From: an uncultured Lysobacteraceae bacterium
GTDB taxonomy: Bacteria > Pseudomonadota > Gammaproteobacteria > Xanthomonadales > Xanthomonadaceae
Length of the DNA stretch: 64,000 nt
Direction: 5' to 3'
NCBI GenBank assembly: GCA_902825775.1
Contig: CADECF010000004.1
Span: 215,477-279,476, forward strand
The position numbers were made by a program, and so were the translations under genes. Each line of letters starts with the position of its first letter. Within the stretch, counting starts at the first letter, position 1. This document shows positions 24,334-31,929 of this stretch, in pieces. Under the pieces are notes generated by a model. That model saw nothing but the letters and a program-made list of their open reading frames with translations. It searched no databases and was not told the origin of the DNA.

Positions 24334-25086
24334 TCAGAACGACGCTTGCAGCGCCGCTTCGATACGGCTACCGGCGAAATCCTCGCCGAAGAATTCCTTC
24401 GCGCTCGAGTCGGTGGCGTGCGCGGTCAGGCGCGCCTCTACACTCACTGTTGGAGCTGGCGCCTTGACCGTCCACACCGCACTGACCAGACCATGGGCAT
24501 AGCCATCGTCTTTGTTGTCGCCGTTGAGATCCTTAAGATCGTAATAGGCGACGGCCGCTTCGAAGCGGAACTTGTCGTTGACCGGAAACTTCGCGCCGAC
24601 CAATCCGTACACGCCGCTTTCGTCGTAACCCAGCGCCTCGTTCGAATAGCCCAACGAAGCCCAGTAATTTCCTTTCCAGGTCGCCGTGCCGTTGAGTTCG
24701 GTCCAGTTGAGATCGACGGTGGTGGACGGATAACGGTAATGAAGCGCATTGACGTCCAGCGCCCAATCGTCGTTGAGGCTGTGGCTCCAGCCGACGGTGA
24801 AGTCGAACTCGCTGCTGGCGTGCGTCTCGGGCGCGAATTCCACGTTCGAGGCCCAGACCGAACCGTAGAAACCGGATTCGCCGGCCACCTTCACGCCGGC
24901 CTGCACGGCCGCGTCGCCATGGGTCTGGGTGCTGCCGCGCCACACATAATCGGTGGTCAGCGTGGCGTTGCCGGTGACTTCCGCGGCCTGGGCGGCGCCG
25001 CTGGCGCCCAATGCGAATGCGGCCGCGAGCGCGGTCGACAACGCACCGATGGCGCGCGCGCTTCTTTGAATGTGGGACATGGCCAA
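24334..25086 (-). CDS. TorF-like putative porin, first gene of the kdp unit
   Basis: A 250-residue outer membrane protein with a signal peptide to about residue 34 (SGAAQA/AEVTG). The mature start EVTGNATLTTDYVWRGSTQT matches the TorF-type porin family (TIGR02001), and the protein ends in Phe. Aromatic, alternating strands follow throughout. Its stop is 11 bases before kdpF, so it is probably transcribed with kdpFABC and may let potassium or other solutes through the outer membrane; this role is inference. An ATG two codons later (25080) is an alternative start. Confidence 0.83.
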   Translation of the reverse strand: MAMSHIQRSARAIGALSTALAAAFALGASGAAQAAEVTGNATLTTDYVWRGSTQTHGDAAVQAGVKVAGESGFYGSVWASNVEFAPETHASSEFDFTVGWSHSLNDDWALDVNALHYRYPSTTVDLNWTELNGTATWKGNYWASLGYSNEALGYDESGVYGLVGAKFPVNDKFRFEAAVAYYDLKDLNGDNKDDGYAHGLVSAVWTVKAPAPTVSVEARLTAHATDSSAKEFFGEDFAGSRIEAALQASF

Positions 25087-25099
25087 CTTCCTGGCGAAG

Positions 25100-25194
25100 A
25101 CATTCCGCCGACCACGCCAATATGGTCCTGGGCCGCGTAAAGGCTCTATGCCGCGCGGTGTGCAGAGCCGTAAACAATGCGTAATTTTTTACGC
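25100..25194 (-). promoter_or_regulatory. Probable kdp operon control region
   Basis: The region upstream of the porin-kdp unit has a perfect palindrome, GCGTAATTTTTTACGC (25179-25194), and an inverted pair GGCTCT/AGAGCC (25142-25147 and 25164-25169). On the coding strand TTTACGG and TTTACGC occur about 30 bases apart, recalling the TTTACA half of the E. coli KdpE site. Binding by KdpE is a guess from position and this similarity. Confidence 0.4.
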
Positions 25195-25205
25195 GATCTG
25201 TTTTT

Positions 25206-25326
25206 CGTGGGAGCGGCTTCGGCCGCGAGCTCTCCCACGCTGGCGATGATTCGCAAGATCAAAAGCTCGCGGCTGAAGCCGCTCCCACGAAAAACCGGAG
25301 CAGCGGAGCAAGCTCCGCTCTACAGA
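25206..25326. repeat. Two repeat families before the GNAT gene
   Basis: Bases 25206-25289 form an inverted doublet of the GGAGCGGCTTCGGCCGC type. Bases 25299-25326 are a copy of GCGGAGCAAGCTCCGC followed by TCTACAGA. The second unit reaches into the 3' end of the acetyltransferase gene and supplies its stop codon (TAG on the minus strand, 25320-25322). Confidence 0.8.
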
Positions 25327-25805
25327 GCTTGGTCGGGTTCCCAGACCATGTGCACATCGGCACGCTGGTAATGCGAGCCTGGCCGCGGCGCAGGCTTATG
25401 CACGAAACCGACGCTTTCGTACAAAGTCAGCGCCGGCGTCAATTTGGAACTCGATTCCAGGAACAACTCGCGGCCGTCGAGACCGCGGTACTTCCGCAGC
25501 ACTGCCATCATCAGAGCGCGGCCGATGCCCGCACCTTGGTGGCCGGGTTCCACCGCCATCTTGGTGAGCTCGTAGACGCCCTTCCCTTCGTGTTTCAGCG
25601 CGACCGTGCCGATCGCCCGCTCGTTGGCATCGATCGCGAACAGGATATGGCCGCCGTGCCCGAGGATATGCGTCTCCGGATCGTGCAGCACCCGGCTGTC
25701 GACCGCTTCGACGGCGAAATAACGCTGCAGCCAGTCGATATTGAGCCGCGCGAAGTCGTCGCGCCATTGCGGCGCGAAATCCACGATGCGGTAGTCGACG
25801 GCCAT
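25320..25805 (-). CDS. GNAT-family N-acetyltransferase
   Basis: A 161-residue acetyltransferase. The acetyl-CoA binding motif A is VEPGHQGAGIGRALMMAVL at about 88-106, and the later SVGF fold strand is in LYESVGFVHKP. The substrate is unknown. The last codons and the TAG stop lie in a dispersed repeat, so the C-terminal tail may differ from orthologues. It is followed upstream by a GFA-family gene on the same strand, 15 bases away. Confidence 0.85.
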   Translation of the reverse strand: MAVDYRIVDFAPQWRDDFARLNIDWLQRYFAVEAVDSRVLHDPETHILGHGGHILFAIDANERAIGTVALKHEGKGVYELTKMAVEPGHQGAGIGRALMMAVLRKYRGLDGRELFLESSSKLTPALTLYESVGFVHKPAPRPGSHYQRADVHMVWEPDQAL

Positions 25806-25820
25806 GCCGCGATGATACCG

Positions 25821-26231
25821 CTACGCCTTGGATAGGTGGGCGACCGCAGCGGTGGCACCGTCGCGATTGCGGTCGTCGAAAGCGGCGATGTTCAATGACG
25901 TAACCGTGCCCGGATCCAGGCAGCGGACGTTGACGTCGATCCCGTCCGGATGGCTGCGCGGCACGTAGAACGGCTTGATGCCGCAATGCCGGCAGAAGCG
26001 ATGGCGCGCGACGCCGGTGTTGAAGACGTACTCGCCGAGGTCTTCCGCACCGGACAACAGGCGGAAGCGGGACGCCGGCACGATCAGATGCAGATAGCCG
26101 GTCATGCGGCAGATAGAACAATTGCATTCCAGCGCGTCGATGCCGGCGGGCGCATCCACCTCGAAACGTACGCGGCCGCAATGGCAGCCGCCGCGATGCG
26201 TTATCCAGCGCGTGTCGTTCGGCGAGGGCAT
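25821..26231 (-). CDS. GFA-family zinc protein
   Basis: A 136-residue protein of the glutathione-dependent formaldehyde-activating enzyme (GFA/CENP-V) fold. Zinc ligands are visible as GGCHCGRVRF at about 14-23, CNCSIC at 36-41 and CRHCGIKPFYVPRS near 80-93. Length is typical for the single-domain family. Many members have no proven activity, so the formaldehyde role should not be assumed. It lies 9 bases from the next gene upstream. Confidence 0.85.
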   Translation of the reverse strand: MPSPNDTRWITHRGGCHCGRVRFEVDAPAGIDALECNCSICRMTGYLHLIVPASRFRLLSGAEDLGEYVFNTGVARHRFCRHCGIKPFYVPRSHPDGIDVNVRCLDPGTVTSLNIAAFDDRNRDGATAAVAHLSKA

Positions 26232-26240
26232 CCGCCGAGT

Positions 26241-26876
26241 TTACTTGTTCTTGCCGTTTCCTTTGCCGCTCTTGCCCGAGCGGCCCTTGTCCTTGCCGCC
26301 GGCCTGCGCGGCCGACGATTTGCCGGAATTGCCATGCGAAGCCGACGATTTGCCGGCATTGCCGCGCGAACCGCCTTTCGAACCATTGCCATGTTGGGGA
26401 AAGTCGCGGCGCAGATCCGCATCGAGCACGACGGTGCGGCCCCAGCGGTCGTAGCTGGGCACGAAGCCTTTCTTGAGACGATGGAATTCGGCAGAGCCGG
26501 GCTTGATGCCCATGCGTTTGGCGATCGCGCCCCAGCCTTGGCCATGGTCGCGATCCCAGACCTCGACCACGTTGCGGCACGGGATACCGAGCGTGCGCGC
26601 GATCGAACAGGCGTAATAGACATCGCCCGGCGCCCAACGGCGGTCGATCAGCAGCTCGCGTACCAACACGCGCGGCGCGCCGTAATGAACGACCATCTCA
26701 TCGATGAAAGGATCGCGGTGGCGATAGCCGTAGTCGTTGATGTCGCCCAGACGCTGGTCGACCCATACGTCGCCGGTGCGCGGGTTCCAGCCGAATACGA
26801 AATCCTGGGCTTGGGCGCCGCCTGCGGCCGTCGCCAACGCGATAGCCAATACGGCATACCTGATCTTGCGGACCAT
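26241..26876 (-). CDS. Exported protein, tandem paralogue 1, Lys/Gly/Ser-rich tail
   Basis: A 211-residue protein I do not recognise. The signal peptide is about 1-23 (GGAQA/QDFVF). The core (about 28-165) is shared with the next gene: PRTGDVWVDQRLGDIN, FIDEMV, PGDVYYACSIA, PCRNV, and GFVPSYDRWGR. The C-terminal 45 residues are low-complexity, rich in Gly, Ser and Lys, and probably disordered. One or two conserved Cys (YYAC, PC) could form a disulfide. It is the upstream neighbour of the GFA gene on the same strand. Confidence 0.7.
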   Translation of the reverse strand: MVRKIRYAVLAIALATAAGGAQAQDFVFGWNPRTGDVWVDQRLGDINDYGYRHRDPFIDEMVVHYGAPRVLVRELLIDRRWAPGDVYYACSIARTLGIPCRNVVEVWDRDHGQGWGAIAKRMGIKPGSAEFHRLKKGFVPSYDRWGRTVVLDADLRRDFPQHGNGSKGGSRGNAGKSSASHGNSGKSSAAQAGGKDKGRSGKSGKGNGKNK

Positions 26877-27041
26877 GAATCCCCTCCTCGATGTTTGGGC
26901 GGCAGCCGGATCGGCGCGCGCGGAATATCCCAGTCGCCATATTCGGCGTGCGCGATGAACGGTCGCTAAAAAACCGGTTGGCCGATTGCGGATCCCGCAC
27001 GCCGTTCACGGCGCAGAAGGGTACGCCGCCGACTCGGCCGG

Positions 27042-27593
27042 TCATTCTCGCGACTTGCCGGCATCCCGTGCGCGCCCATTCTTGGCGGACGGCGCCTTGC
27101 CGCGATCGGGGAACGCTCTGCGTAACTCCGCATCGAGGGTCAGCGGCCGGGCCCAGCGATCGTAGCTGGCCACGAAGCCGCGTTTGAGTTCGCGGAACTG
27201 CGACGAGTTTGCGGTGAAACCCAGCCGCTTGCCGACGCCCACCCAACCGTCTTCGTGGTCGCGCGTCCATTCGGCGGCCACATTGCGGCAGGGTTGGCCG
27301 ATGAGTTGCGCCATCGCGCAAGCGTAGTAGAGGTCGCCGGGTTTCCAACCTTGGCGCAGCAAGTCTTGCGCCAATTCGCGCGGCGTGCCCTGGTAGCGTA
27401 CGAGTTCGTCGATGAAGGCTTCCCGGTAGCGTTCGCCATAAGCGTTGATGTCTTCCAGCTGCGTGTCGACCCAGGCGTCGCCGGTGCGCGGCTCCCAACC
27501 TTTCGGCGGATCGATTGCGGCCGCGGACTGCAGCAGCGACGCCAGCAACAGCGCCAGCATCAGCCACCATCGCGCCTGCATGCGCGCGTTCAT
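27042..27593 (-). CDS. Exported protein, tandem paralogue 2
   Basis: A 183-residue protein with a signal peptide at about 1-26 and the same core as the 26241-26876 gene: EPRTGDAWVDTQLEDINAYG, FIDELV, PGDLYYACAMAQ, PCRNV, and GFVASYDRWAR. It ends in a shorter Lys/Arg-rich tail. The start at 27593 gives a clean signal; an ATG at 27614 adds seven residues. The two copies are diverged and separated by about 165 bases. Function is unknown; the ordered Trp, Asp and Tyr positions suggest a folded periplasmic domain. Confidence 0.7.
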   Translation of the reverse strand: MNARMQARWWLMLALLLASLLQSAAAIDPPKGWEPRTGDAWVDTQLEDINAYGERYREAFIDELVRYQGTPRELAQDLLRQGWKPGDLYYACAMAQLIGQPCRNVAAEWTRDHEDGWVGVGKRLGFTANSSQFRELKRGFVASYDRWARPLTLDAELRRAFPDRGKAPSAKNGRARDAGKSRE

Positions 27594-27623
27594 GACGTCC
27601 ACGGTCGCTCCCATTGAAGCTGG

Positions 27624-27728
27624 TTCGGCGACAGCGAAGAGCTCGCGGCTGAAGCCGCTCCCACGAAAAGCCGAATCGGCGACAGTCGAAGAGCTCGCGG
27701 CTGAAGCCGCTCCCGCGAAAAACCGAAG
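27624..27728. repeat. Tandem direct repeat, about 51-bp unit
   Basis: Two near-identical units begin TCGGCGACAG at 27625 and 27676. Each contains AGAGCTCGCGGCTGAAGCCG, the stem found in the inverted doublets elsewhere. Here the two copies point the same way, unlike all other sites in the window, which suggests local duplication. It separates the paralogue gene from the NlpE-like gene. Confidence 0.85.
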
Positions 27729-27735
27729 GTGCGTT

Positions 27736-28176
27736 TCATAGGCCGGCCGATGCCGTCAGCGGGGTCAGGAAATCGTCGTCGCGCAGCGCGAAGCGGCGGC
27801 CGCGGCCATCGCGAGGTTGCAAGCGGCCGTCGGCCTGCAAGGCATAGACGCGTTCGCCGCCGTCGACGGCCTGCAAGCGGATCAAGGCATCCTGCCGGCG
27901 CCAGCGCCCTTGTTCGACGAAACGCTCGCCGCCGTCCTCGGTCAGATAGGTTTCGACCAACAGGTACTCGCGCCTGTCGCCGGAACGGCTTAAAGCCAGC
28001 GTCGTGTCGATGCCGTCGCAATCGGCGCAGGCCAATACGCCCTGCCAGCCGATGCGGCCGTCGCCGTCGAACGGCGGCAAAGCCGCGGCGGCGGGCGGCG
28101 ACGGCGCGTCGCGGGTGCAAGCCGGGAGCAGCACGGCCAGCGACAGGCACAACAGCAATGAGATGCGGGGCGGCAT
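27736..28176 (-). CDS. NlpE-like lipoprotein
   Basis: A 146-residue lipoprotein. The signal ends at the lipobox LLPAC (residue about 18). Residues about 38-60 carry the NlpE N-terminal pattern GWQGVLACADCDGIDTTLAL, including the CxxC pair, followed by YLLVETYLTEDGGERF. Only this N-terminal NlpE domain is present, not the C-terminal OB domain of E. coli NlpE. The frame opens at 28392, but ATG 28176 gives a clear signal. NlpE senses envelope or copper stress in E. coli; that role is not shown here. Confidence 0.8.
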   Translation of the reverse strand: MPPRISLLLCLSLAVLLPACTRDAPSPPAAAALPPFDGDGRIGWQGVLACADCDGIDTTLALSRSGDRREYLLVETYLTEDGGERFVEQGRWRRQDALIRLQAVDGGERVYALQADGRLQPRDGRGRRFALRDDDFLTPLTASAGL

Positions 28177-28272
28177 GAGACGCGATTGTGCCGCAGTCGG
28201 CGGCGTTGGATCGATGCTGGCCGCATCCGGACGGGATCCGCGTTGTCCTGAATGCCCTGCCGCGAGCGCAAC

Positions 28273-28470
28273 ATGCGTCCACATTCCAGCCATTCTCCTC
28301 GTTCCAGCCGCCTGCGGCGCTGGCTGGTGGGCCTGGGCCTGCTCGTGCTGCTGGCGACGGCTTACGGGCTGAGTCTGAACTGGTTCGCGCACCGGCTGGG
28401 CGACGACGTCGAAAAATCGTTGCGCATTCCCGGCGACGACGCCGACAGCGACGTGATTTCGCCGCGCTGA
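28273..28470 (+). CDS. Small single-helix membrane protein
   Basis: A 65-residue open frame with a basic N-terminus (SSRLRR), one membrane helix (WLVGLGLLVLLATAYGLSL) and a short acidic tail with GDDADSD. It is divergent from the NlpE-like gene and convergent with the next one. No strong ribosome site is seen, and an ATG at 28252 adds seven codons. The hydrophobic helix and base pattern favour a real gene, but it is unrecognised. Confidence 0.5.
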   Translation: MRPHSSHSPRSSRLRRWLVGLGLLVLLATAYGLSLNWFAHRLGDDVEKSLRIPGDDADSDVISPR

Positions 28471-28483
28471 CAGGCCCTCCGGC

Positions 28484-28921
28484 TCAACGCGCTTCGATCA
28501 CGAAGCTGCCGAACGATACGCCCAGATCCCAGCCCGAACCCTTGCCCGCCAGAGCCAGCGAAATGCTGCCCTTGGTCACGACCTGGGCCTTGCTCGACTT
28601 GCCTGCGCCGGCATGGGCTTCGGCCGCAGCATAACCACCGATCACGTCGCGGATGTTGTACACGCCGGAGAACTCGCCGGTGCCGTTGTCGATGCGCGAT
28701 TTGCCGAAAGTGATGCCGCCGCCCTTGGTGCTGATCCGCACCGGCAGGCTTTGACCGTTGTCGCAACTGACCACGCCTTCGCCGGACGAGGTTTTGTAGA
28801 ACACCGACCAGCCGGACATGCTGAATTTGAGTTTGCAGTCGATCGGGCCGGCCGCATGCGCCGCCGACGGTAGCGCGGCCCACGCCAGCGCGGCCGCGAC
28901 TATCAGTGAGGGAATGCGCAT
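28484..28921 (-). CDS. Exported protein of unknown function
   Basis: A 145-residue protein with a signal peptide of about 23 residues (SAAHA/AGPID) and AAGGAG upstream of the ATG at 28921. The mature part has two Cys (IDCKLKF, VVSCDNGQ) and many Gly/Ser-rich beta segments (GGGITFGKSRIDNGTGEFSG). It looks like a small soluble beta protein of the periplasm or cell surface. I cannot assign a family with confidence. Confidence 0.65.
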   Translation of the reverse strand: MRIPSLIVAAALAWAALPSAAHAAGPIDCKLKFSMSGWSVFYKTSSGEGVVSCDNGQSLPVRISTKGGGITFGKSRIDNGTGEFSGVYNIRDVIGGYAAAEAHAGAGKSSKAQVVTKGSISLALAGKGSGWDLGVSFGSFVIEAR

Positions 28922-29050
28922 GACGGACTCCTTGGATCGGATGGGCTAGGCACAGAGTAGCATCGGCTCATTGAGGGTCCGTTGAACGAAAAGCGGCGCC
29001 GGAACGCGGCGCCGCTTACGGCCGGGGCGGATCGGCGAGGCGATTCCGCG

Positions 29051-29533
29051 TCAATCGTCGTCATGCCGGTGATGGCCGCGGCCTTTGCCGTGCTTGTGTT
29101 TGCGCTTGTCCCAATCGCGATCGCGGTCGCGCCAGTCGTTGCGCGACTCCCAACGGCGGCGGTCGTAACGATCGTCGCGATCGTGCCAGCGATGCCCGTC
29201 CCACCAGCGTCCATCGCGCCAGTAACCGCGGGCGACGCCATACGGCGGGTGATGGCGATAACCGCTGTCGCGGTAATACACCACGCGCGGCACCTGCCGG
29301 TAATAGACCGGCCGGCGGTAGCGGTCGTGCACCACGATCAGGCGATCGTCGTAGCCGTAACGATCGTCGTAGCGGTAGTACGGATAGCCGCCGCGAAAGA
29401 TCACATCCGCGACATCGACGATGACTCGCACCAAGTCGTCGCTCTGCGCCTGCGCGGGGGCGGGCGTCATCGCGCCCAGGCCTAGACCGGCCGCGAACAC
29501 GGCAGGCGCCAGCCAGCGGGACAGGATCGTCAT
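29051..29533 (-). CDS. Exported Tyr/Arg/Asp/His-rich protein
   Basis: A 160-residue exported protein. The signal peptide ends near PAQA/QSDD (about 29). The remainder is very rich in Tyr, Arg, Asp and His (YPYYRYDDRYGYDDR, YRRPVYYRQVPRVVYY), ending in a basic tail with HKHGKGRGHHRHDDD. AGGAG lies upstream of ATG 29533. Low-complexity proteins like this are common in Xanthomonadales and often annotated as hypothetical. The His-rich end could bind metal; that is a guess. Confidence 0.65.
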   Translation of the reverse strand: MTILSRWLAPAVFAAGLGLGAMTPAPAQAQSDDLVRVIVDVADVIFRGGYPYYRYDDRYGYDDRLIVVHDRYRRPVYYRQVPRVVYYRDSGYRHHPPYGVARGYWRDGRWWDGHRWHDRDDRYDRRRWESRNDWRDRDRDWDKRKHKHGKGRGHHRHDDD

Positions 29534-29667
29534 GTTCGTTCTCCTGGATCGCCCGCACGGTTGCGGGGATGCGGCCAAGATGCGGCGGCAGCGGTGAACC
29601 GCTTTTTAATTTTTGCTCCACGGCGGCGGGATGTTTAGCGGGCGCTAAGCCGCGCTTTGCCTGCCGT

Positions 29668-30078
29668 TCAACCGCAGGATCGCGCGACCTTGTCGTCCAG
29701 CGCGCGCAGCTGCTCCAGCGTCAACGTGTACCAGTCGCGGTCGCGGACCTGATCGCGGTGGCGCTTGGCCGTTTCGCAGGCCCGGTCGGCGCGGTTTCGT
29801 TTCGAATCCCGTTGCGGCCGGCGGTAGCCCTGCCCATGGGCGCGCGACGGCCGGCCTTCGTGTTCGATACGGCGCTTCTGCGCGACCGCGGCATCGATCG
29901 GCTCCGGTTCGAACTCGCGCACCCAGATTTCGCGGGTACCGGCAGGACATGCGCCGGAGACGTAACTGGAACGGCCGTCACGATCGCTGCATTTTCTCGC
30001 CTCGCCGGCGTCGGCGACGGCCGCCGTCACAAGACAGATCGAAAAGATCGCGATCCCGCCGCATGTCGCAGACCGCAT
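29668..30078 (-). CDS. Exported protein, DUF4124-like start
   Basis: A 136-residue protein with a signal peptide of about 24 residues and a mature start EARKCSDRDGRSSYVSGACP that resembles small DUF4124-type periplasmic modules (a Cys pair around an aromatic turn). The rest is charged and mostly helical (RACETAKRHRDQVRDRDWY). It lies 54 bases from the HAD gene. Function is unknown. Confidence 0.6.
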   Translation of the reverse strand: MRSATCGGIAIFSICLVTAAVADAGEARKCSDRDGRSSYVSGACPAGTREIWVREFEPEPIDAAVAQKRRIEHEGRPSRAHGQGYRRPQRDSKRNRADRACETAKRHRDQVRDRDWYTLTLEQLRALDDKVARSCG

Positions 30079-30132
30079 ATCCCTGCTCCGGTTCCAACCG
30101 GGATCGAGCGTGCGCTCCGCGACGCGGTGCCG

Positions 30133-30894
30133 TTATCGGAAAACTCCCAATCGCGCATCCGCCGATGCCGCGATTTCGCGCACCGCCGCGGGCAAGGCTT
30201 CGGCCGACGCCACGGTGCGCAGCCGTTCGGGCGCGGCGCCGAGTTCGGCCTCGCTCTCGTGCGCCCACGTGGTGTGATAAGGCATGTGCAAGCCCCAGCC
30301 GCCGAGCTGCAGTACCGGCGCGATGTCGGAGCGCAAGGAATTGCCGATCATCAGGAATTGCGATGGCGCCAATCCGAACTCCTGCAGCAGGCGCGCGTAG
30401 GTGTCCACGTCTTTTTCGCTGACGATCTCGATGCGGCGGAATACGTCGGCCAGGCCCGACTGCCGCACCTTGGCCTCCTGATGGAACAAATCGCCTTTGG
30501 TGATCAGCACCACATCGAGGTCCTGCGCGATGCGCTCCACCGCGGCGCGGATGCCCGGCAGCAGTTCCACCGGATGCTGCAGCAGGGATTTGGCCAACGC
30601 GACGATACGCTGCACGTCCGCGCCGGAGATGCGCTGGCCGGTGATTTCCAATGCGGCTTCGATCATCGACAGCGCCATGCCTTTGACGCCGTAGCCGAAC
30701 AGCGCCAGGTTGCGCTTTTCCACTTGGTAGAGATGCTCGTGCACGCGCACGTCGCCCAGGTCGGCGTAAGCGCCGACGATGCGCTCGAATTCGGCCTGCG
30801 CGTCGTCGAAATAATCCTGGCTGCGCCAGAGGGTGTCGTCGCCGTCGAAACCGACCAGCGCGATCGCGGTGTTGCCGCCGTGCGTCGTCTGCAT
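30133..30894 (-). CDS. HAD-family hydrolase
   Basis: A 253-residue cytoplasmic phosphatase-like protein. Motif I is FDGDDTLW, giving D17 and D19 as nucleophile and acid/base. Motif II is VLITKGD, and the Mg-binding motif IV is MIGNSLRSDI. A helical cap lies between about 30 and 110. Length fits the YjjG-like and haloacid dehalogenase-type groups. The substrate cannot be inferred. It is flanked by exported-protein genes with no obvious functional link. Confidence 0.88.
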   Translation of the reverse strand: MQTTHGGNTAIALVGFDGDDTLWRSQDYFDDAQAEFERIVGAYADLGDVRVHEHLYQVEKRNLALFGYGVKGMALSMIEAALEITGQRISGADVQRIVALAKSLLQHPVELLPGIRAAVERIAQDLDVVLITKGDLFHQEAKVRQSGLADVFRRIEIVSEKDVDTYARLLQEFGLAPSQFLMIGNSLRSDIAPVLQLGGWGLHMPYHTTWAHESEAELGAAPERLRTVASAEALPAAVREIAASADARLGVFR

Positions 30895-30991
30895 CGCTGC
30901 ATTTTAACGGCGTACGCGACGAAGGCGGCCGTAGCCGCCTTCGAGTCGCCGAGTCGGCGTCGCCCACCGGATGGCGGGCGACGCGGACGGA

Positions 30992-31216
30992 TTACGGCGT
31001 GGTCGGCGCGGCGCTGTCGGCCGGCGGCGTGGTGGTGGCGTCCGCAGGCGGCGCCGTGCTGTCGGCCGGCGGCGTGGCGCTGGACGGCTCCGCCGGAGCA
31101 GGCGCGGAATCGGCCGGCGGCATGGTCGAATCGTCCTTGGTGCTGGCGCAAGCGGCCAGGCTCAGCACGCTGGCTGCCAGCAACGCCATCGATACATCAC
31201 GGAACTTGATATTCAT
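30992..31216 (-). CDS. Small Pro/Ala-rich lipoprotein
   Basis: A 74-residue lipoprotein with signal and lipobox LSLAAC (about 17-22) followed by a low-complexity tail with repeated PPAD units (TPPADSTAPPADATTTPPAD). GGGAG lies upstream of ATG 31216. No folded domain is visible. It may be a spacer-like surface lipoprotein. It is next to an EF-hand protein with a similar Ala/Pro-rich segment. Confidence 0.65.
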   Translation of the reverse strand: MNIKFRDVSMALLAASVLSLAACASTKDDSTMPPADSAPAPAEPSSATPPADSTAPPADATTTPPADSAAPTTP

Positions 31217-31341
31217 CGCAGGGGCTCCCTTGAGTGTTTTTTGAGTGGTCATCGGCGCGCGGGGGCGCGCCTTGCGCGACCGGGCCCGGCCATGCGCGAG
31301 GCACGGCCGGGCCGGAAGTTTTTGCTTGAGGGGCGGATGGA

Positions 31342-31695
31342 TCAGCCGCCTTGGTCGCTCTTCGGCGCGCCATTCGCCTTGGCGATGTAGGCCTTGTACT
31401 CGTCGGTCGTCAGGCTACCGTCCTTGTTGCTGTCGGCCTGATCGAAGATCTGGCCCACGGCCGGTTCGCTGGCCGACTCGGTCTTGCTGATCTTGCCGTC
31501 CTTATCGCTGTCGACATCGGCCCAGGTCTTGGCCTTCTGCGGCTGAGCCGCCGGAGCGGCGCTGTCCGTAGGGGCAGGCGCGGCGGTAGGCGCGGCCTGC
31601 GGGTCGGCCTGCGGCGTGGTGGATTGTGCGAAGGCCAGGGGGGCGGCCAGGGTGGCCGTCAAGGCCAGCAGGGGGATCAGGTGATTGCGTTTCAT
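31342..31695 (-). CDS. Exported EF-hand protein
   Basis: A 117-residue exported protein. A signal peptide (about 1-23, LAFA/QSTT) is followed by an Ala/Pro/Gln spacer and two canonical EF-hand loops, DSDKDGKISKTE and DSNKDGSLTTDE, at about 62-73 and 88-99. Both loops keep the Asp/Asn and final Glu ligands, so calcium binding is likely. The role is unknown. It is divergent from the sugar dehydrogenase genes. Confidence 0.85.
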   Translation of the reverse strand: MKRNHLIPLLALTATLAAPLAFAQSTTPQADPQAAPTAAPAPTDSAAPAAQPQKAKTWADVDSDKDGKISKTESASEPAVGQIFDQADSNKDGSLTTDEYKAYIAKANGAPKSDQGG

Positions 31696-31929
31696 AAGCT
31701 TTTTGCTCCATGGAACAGGAATGAATGGAGTGCACGGTCTGGGCCGCACGTTCGCACCATGCCAGCCTGTGTCTGAATCCAAACGCTGCCTTAATCGTTA
31801 GAGTTACGTTGCCTTAACCACTACGCCGGCGATGTGCGTTAGGCGCCTGGAATCACAACATCGACGAGATTGGGACGTTCGTGACGGCGCGCTACTCGCG
31901 GATCGTGTACAACCGGCGCAGGGGCACCG

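Noticed and set aside
27624-27728. Possible CRISPR remnant
   Set aside because: Only two direct units exist, the unit is the common dispersed palindrome, and no cas gene is near.
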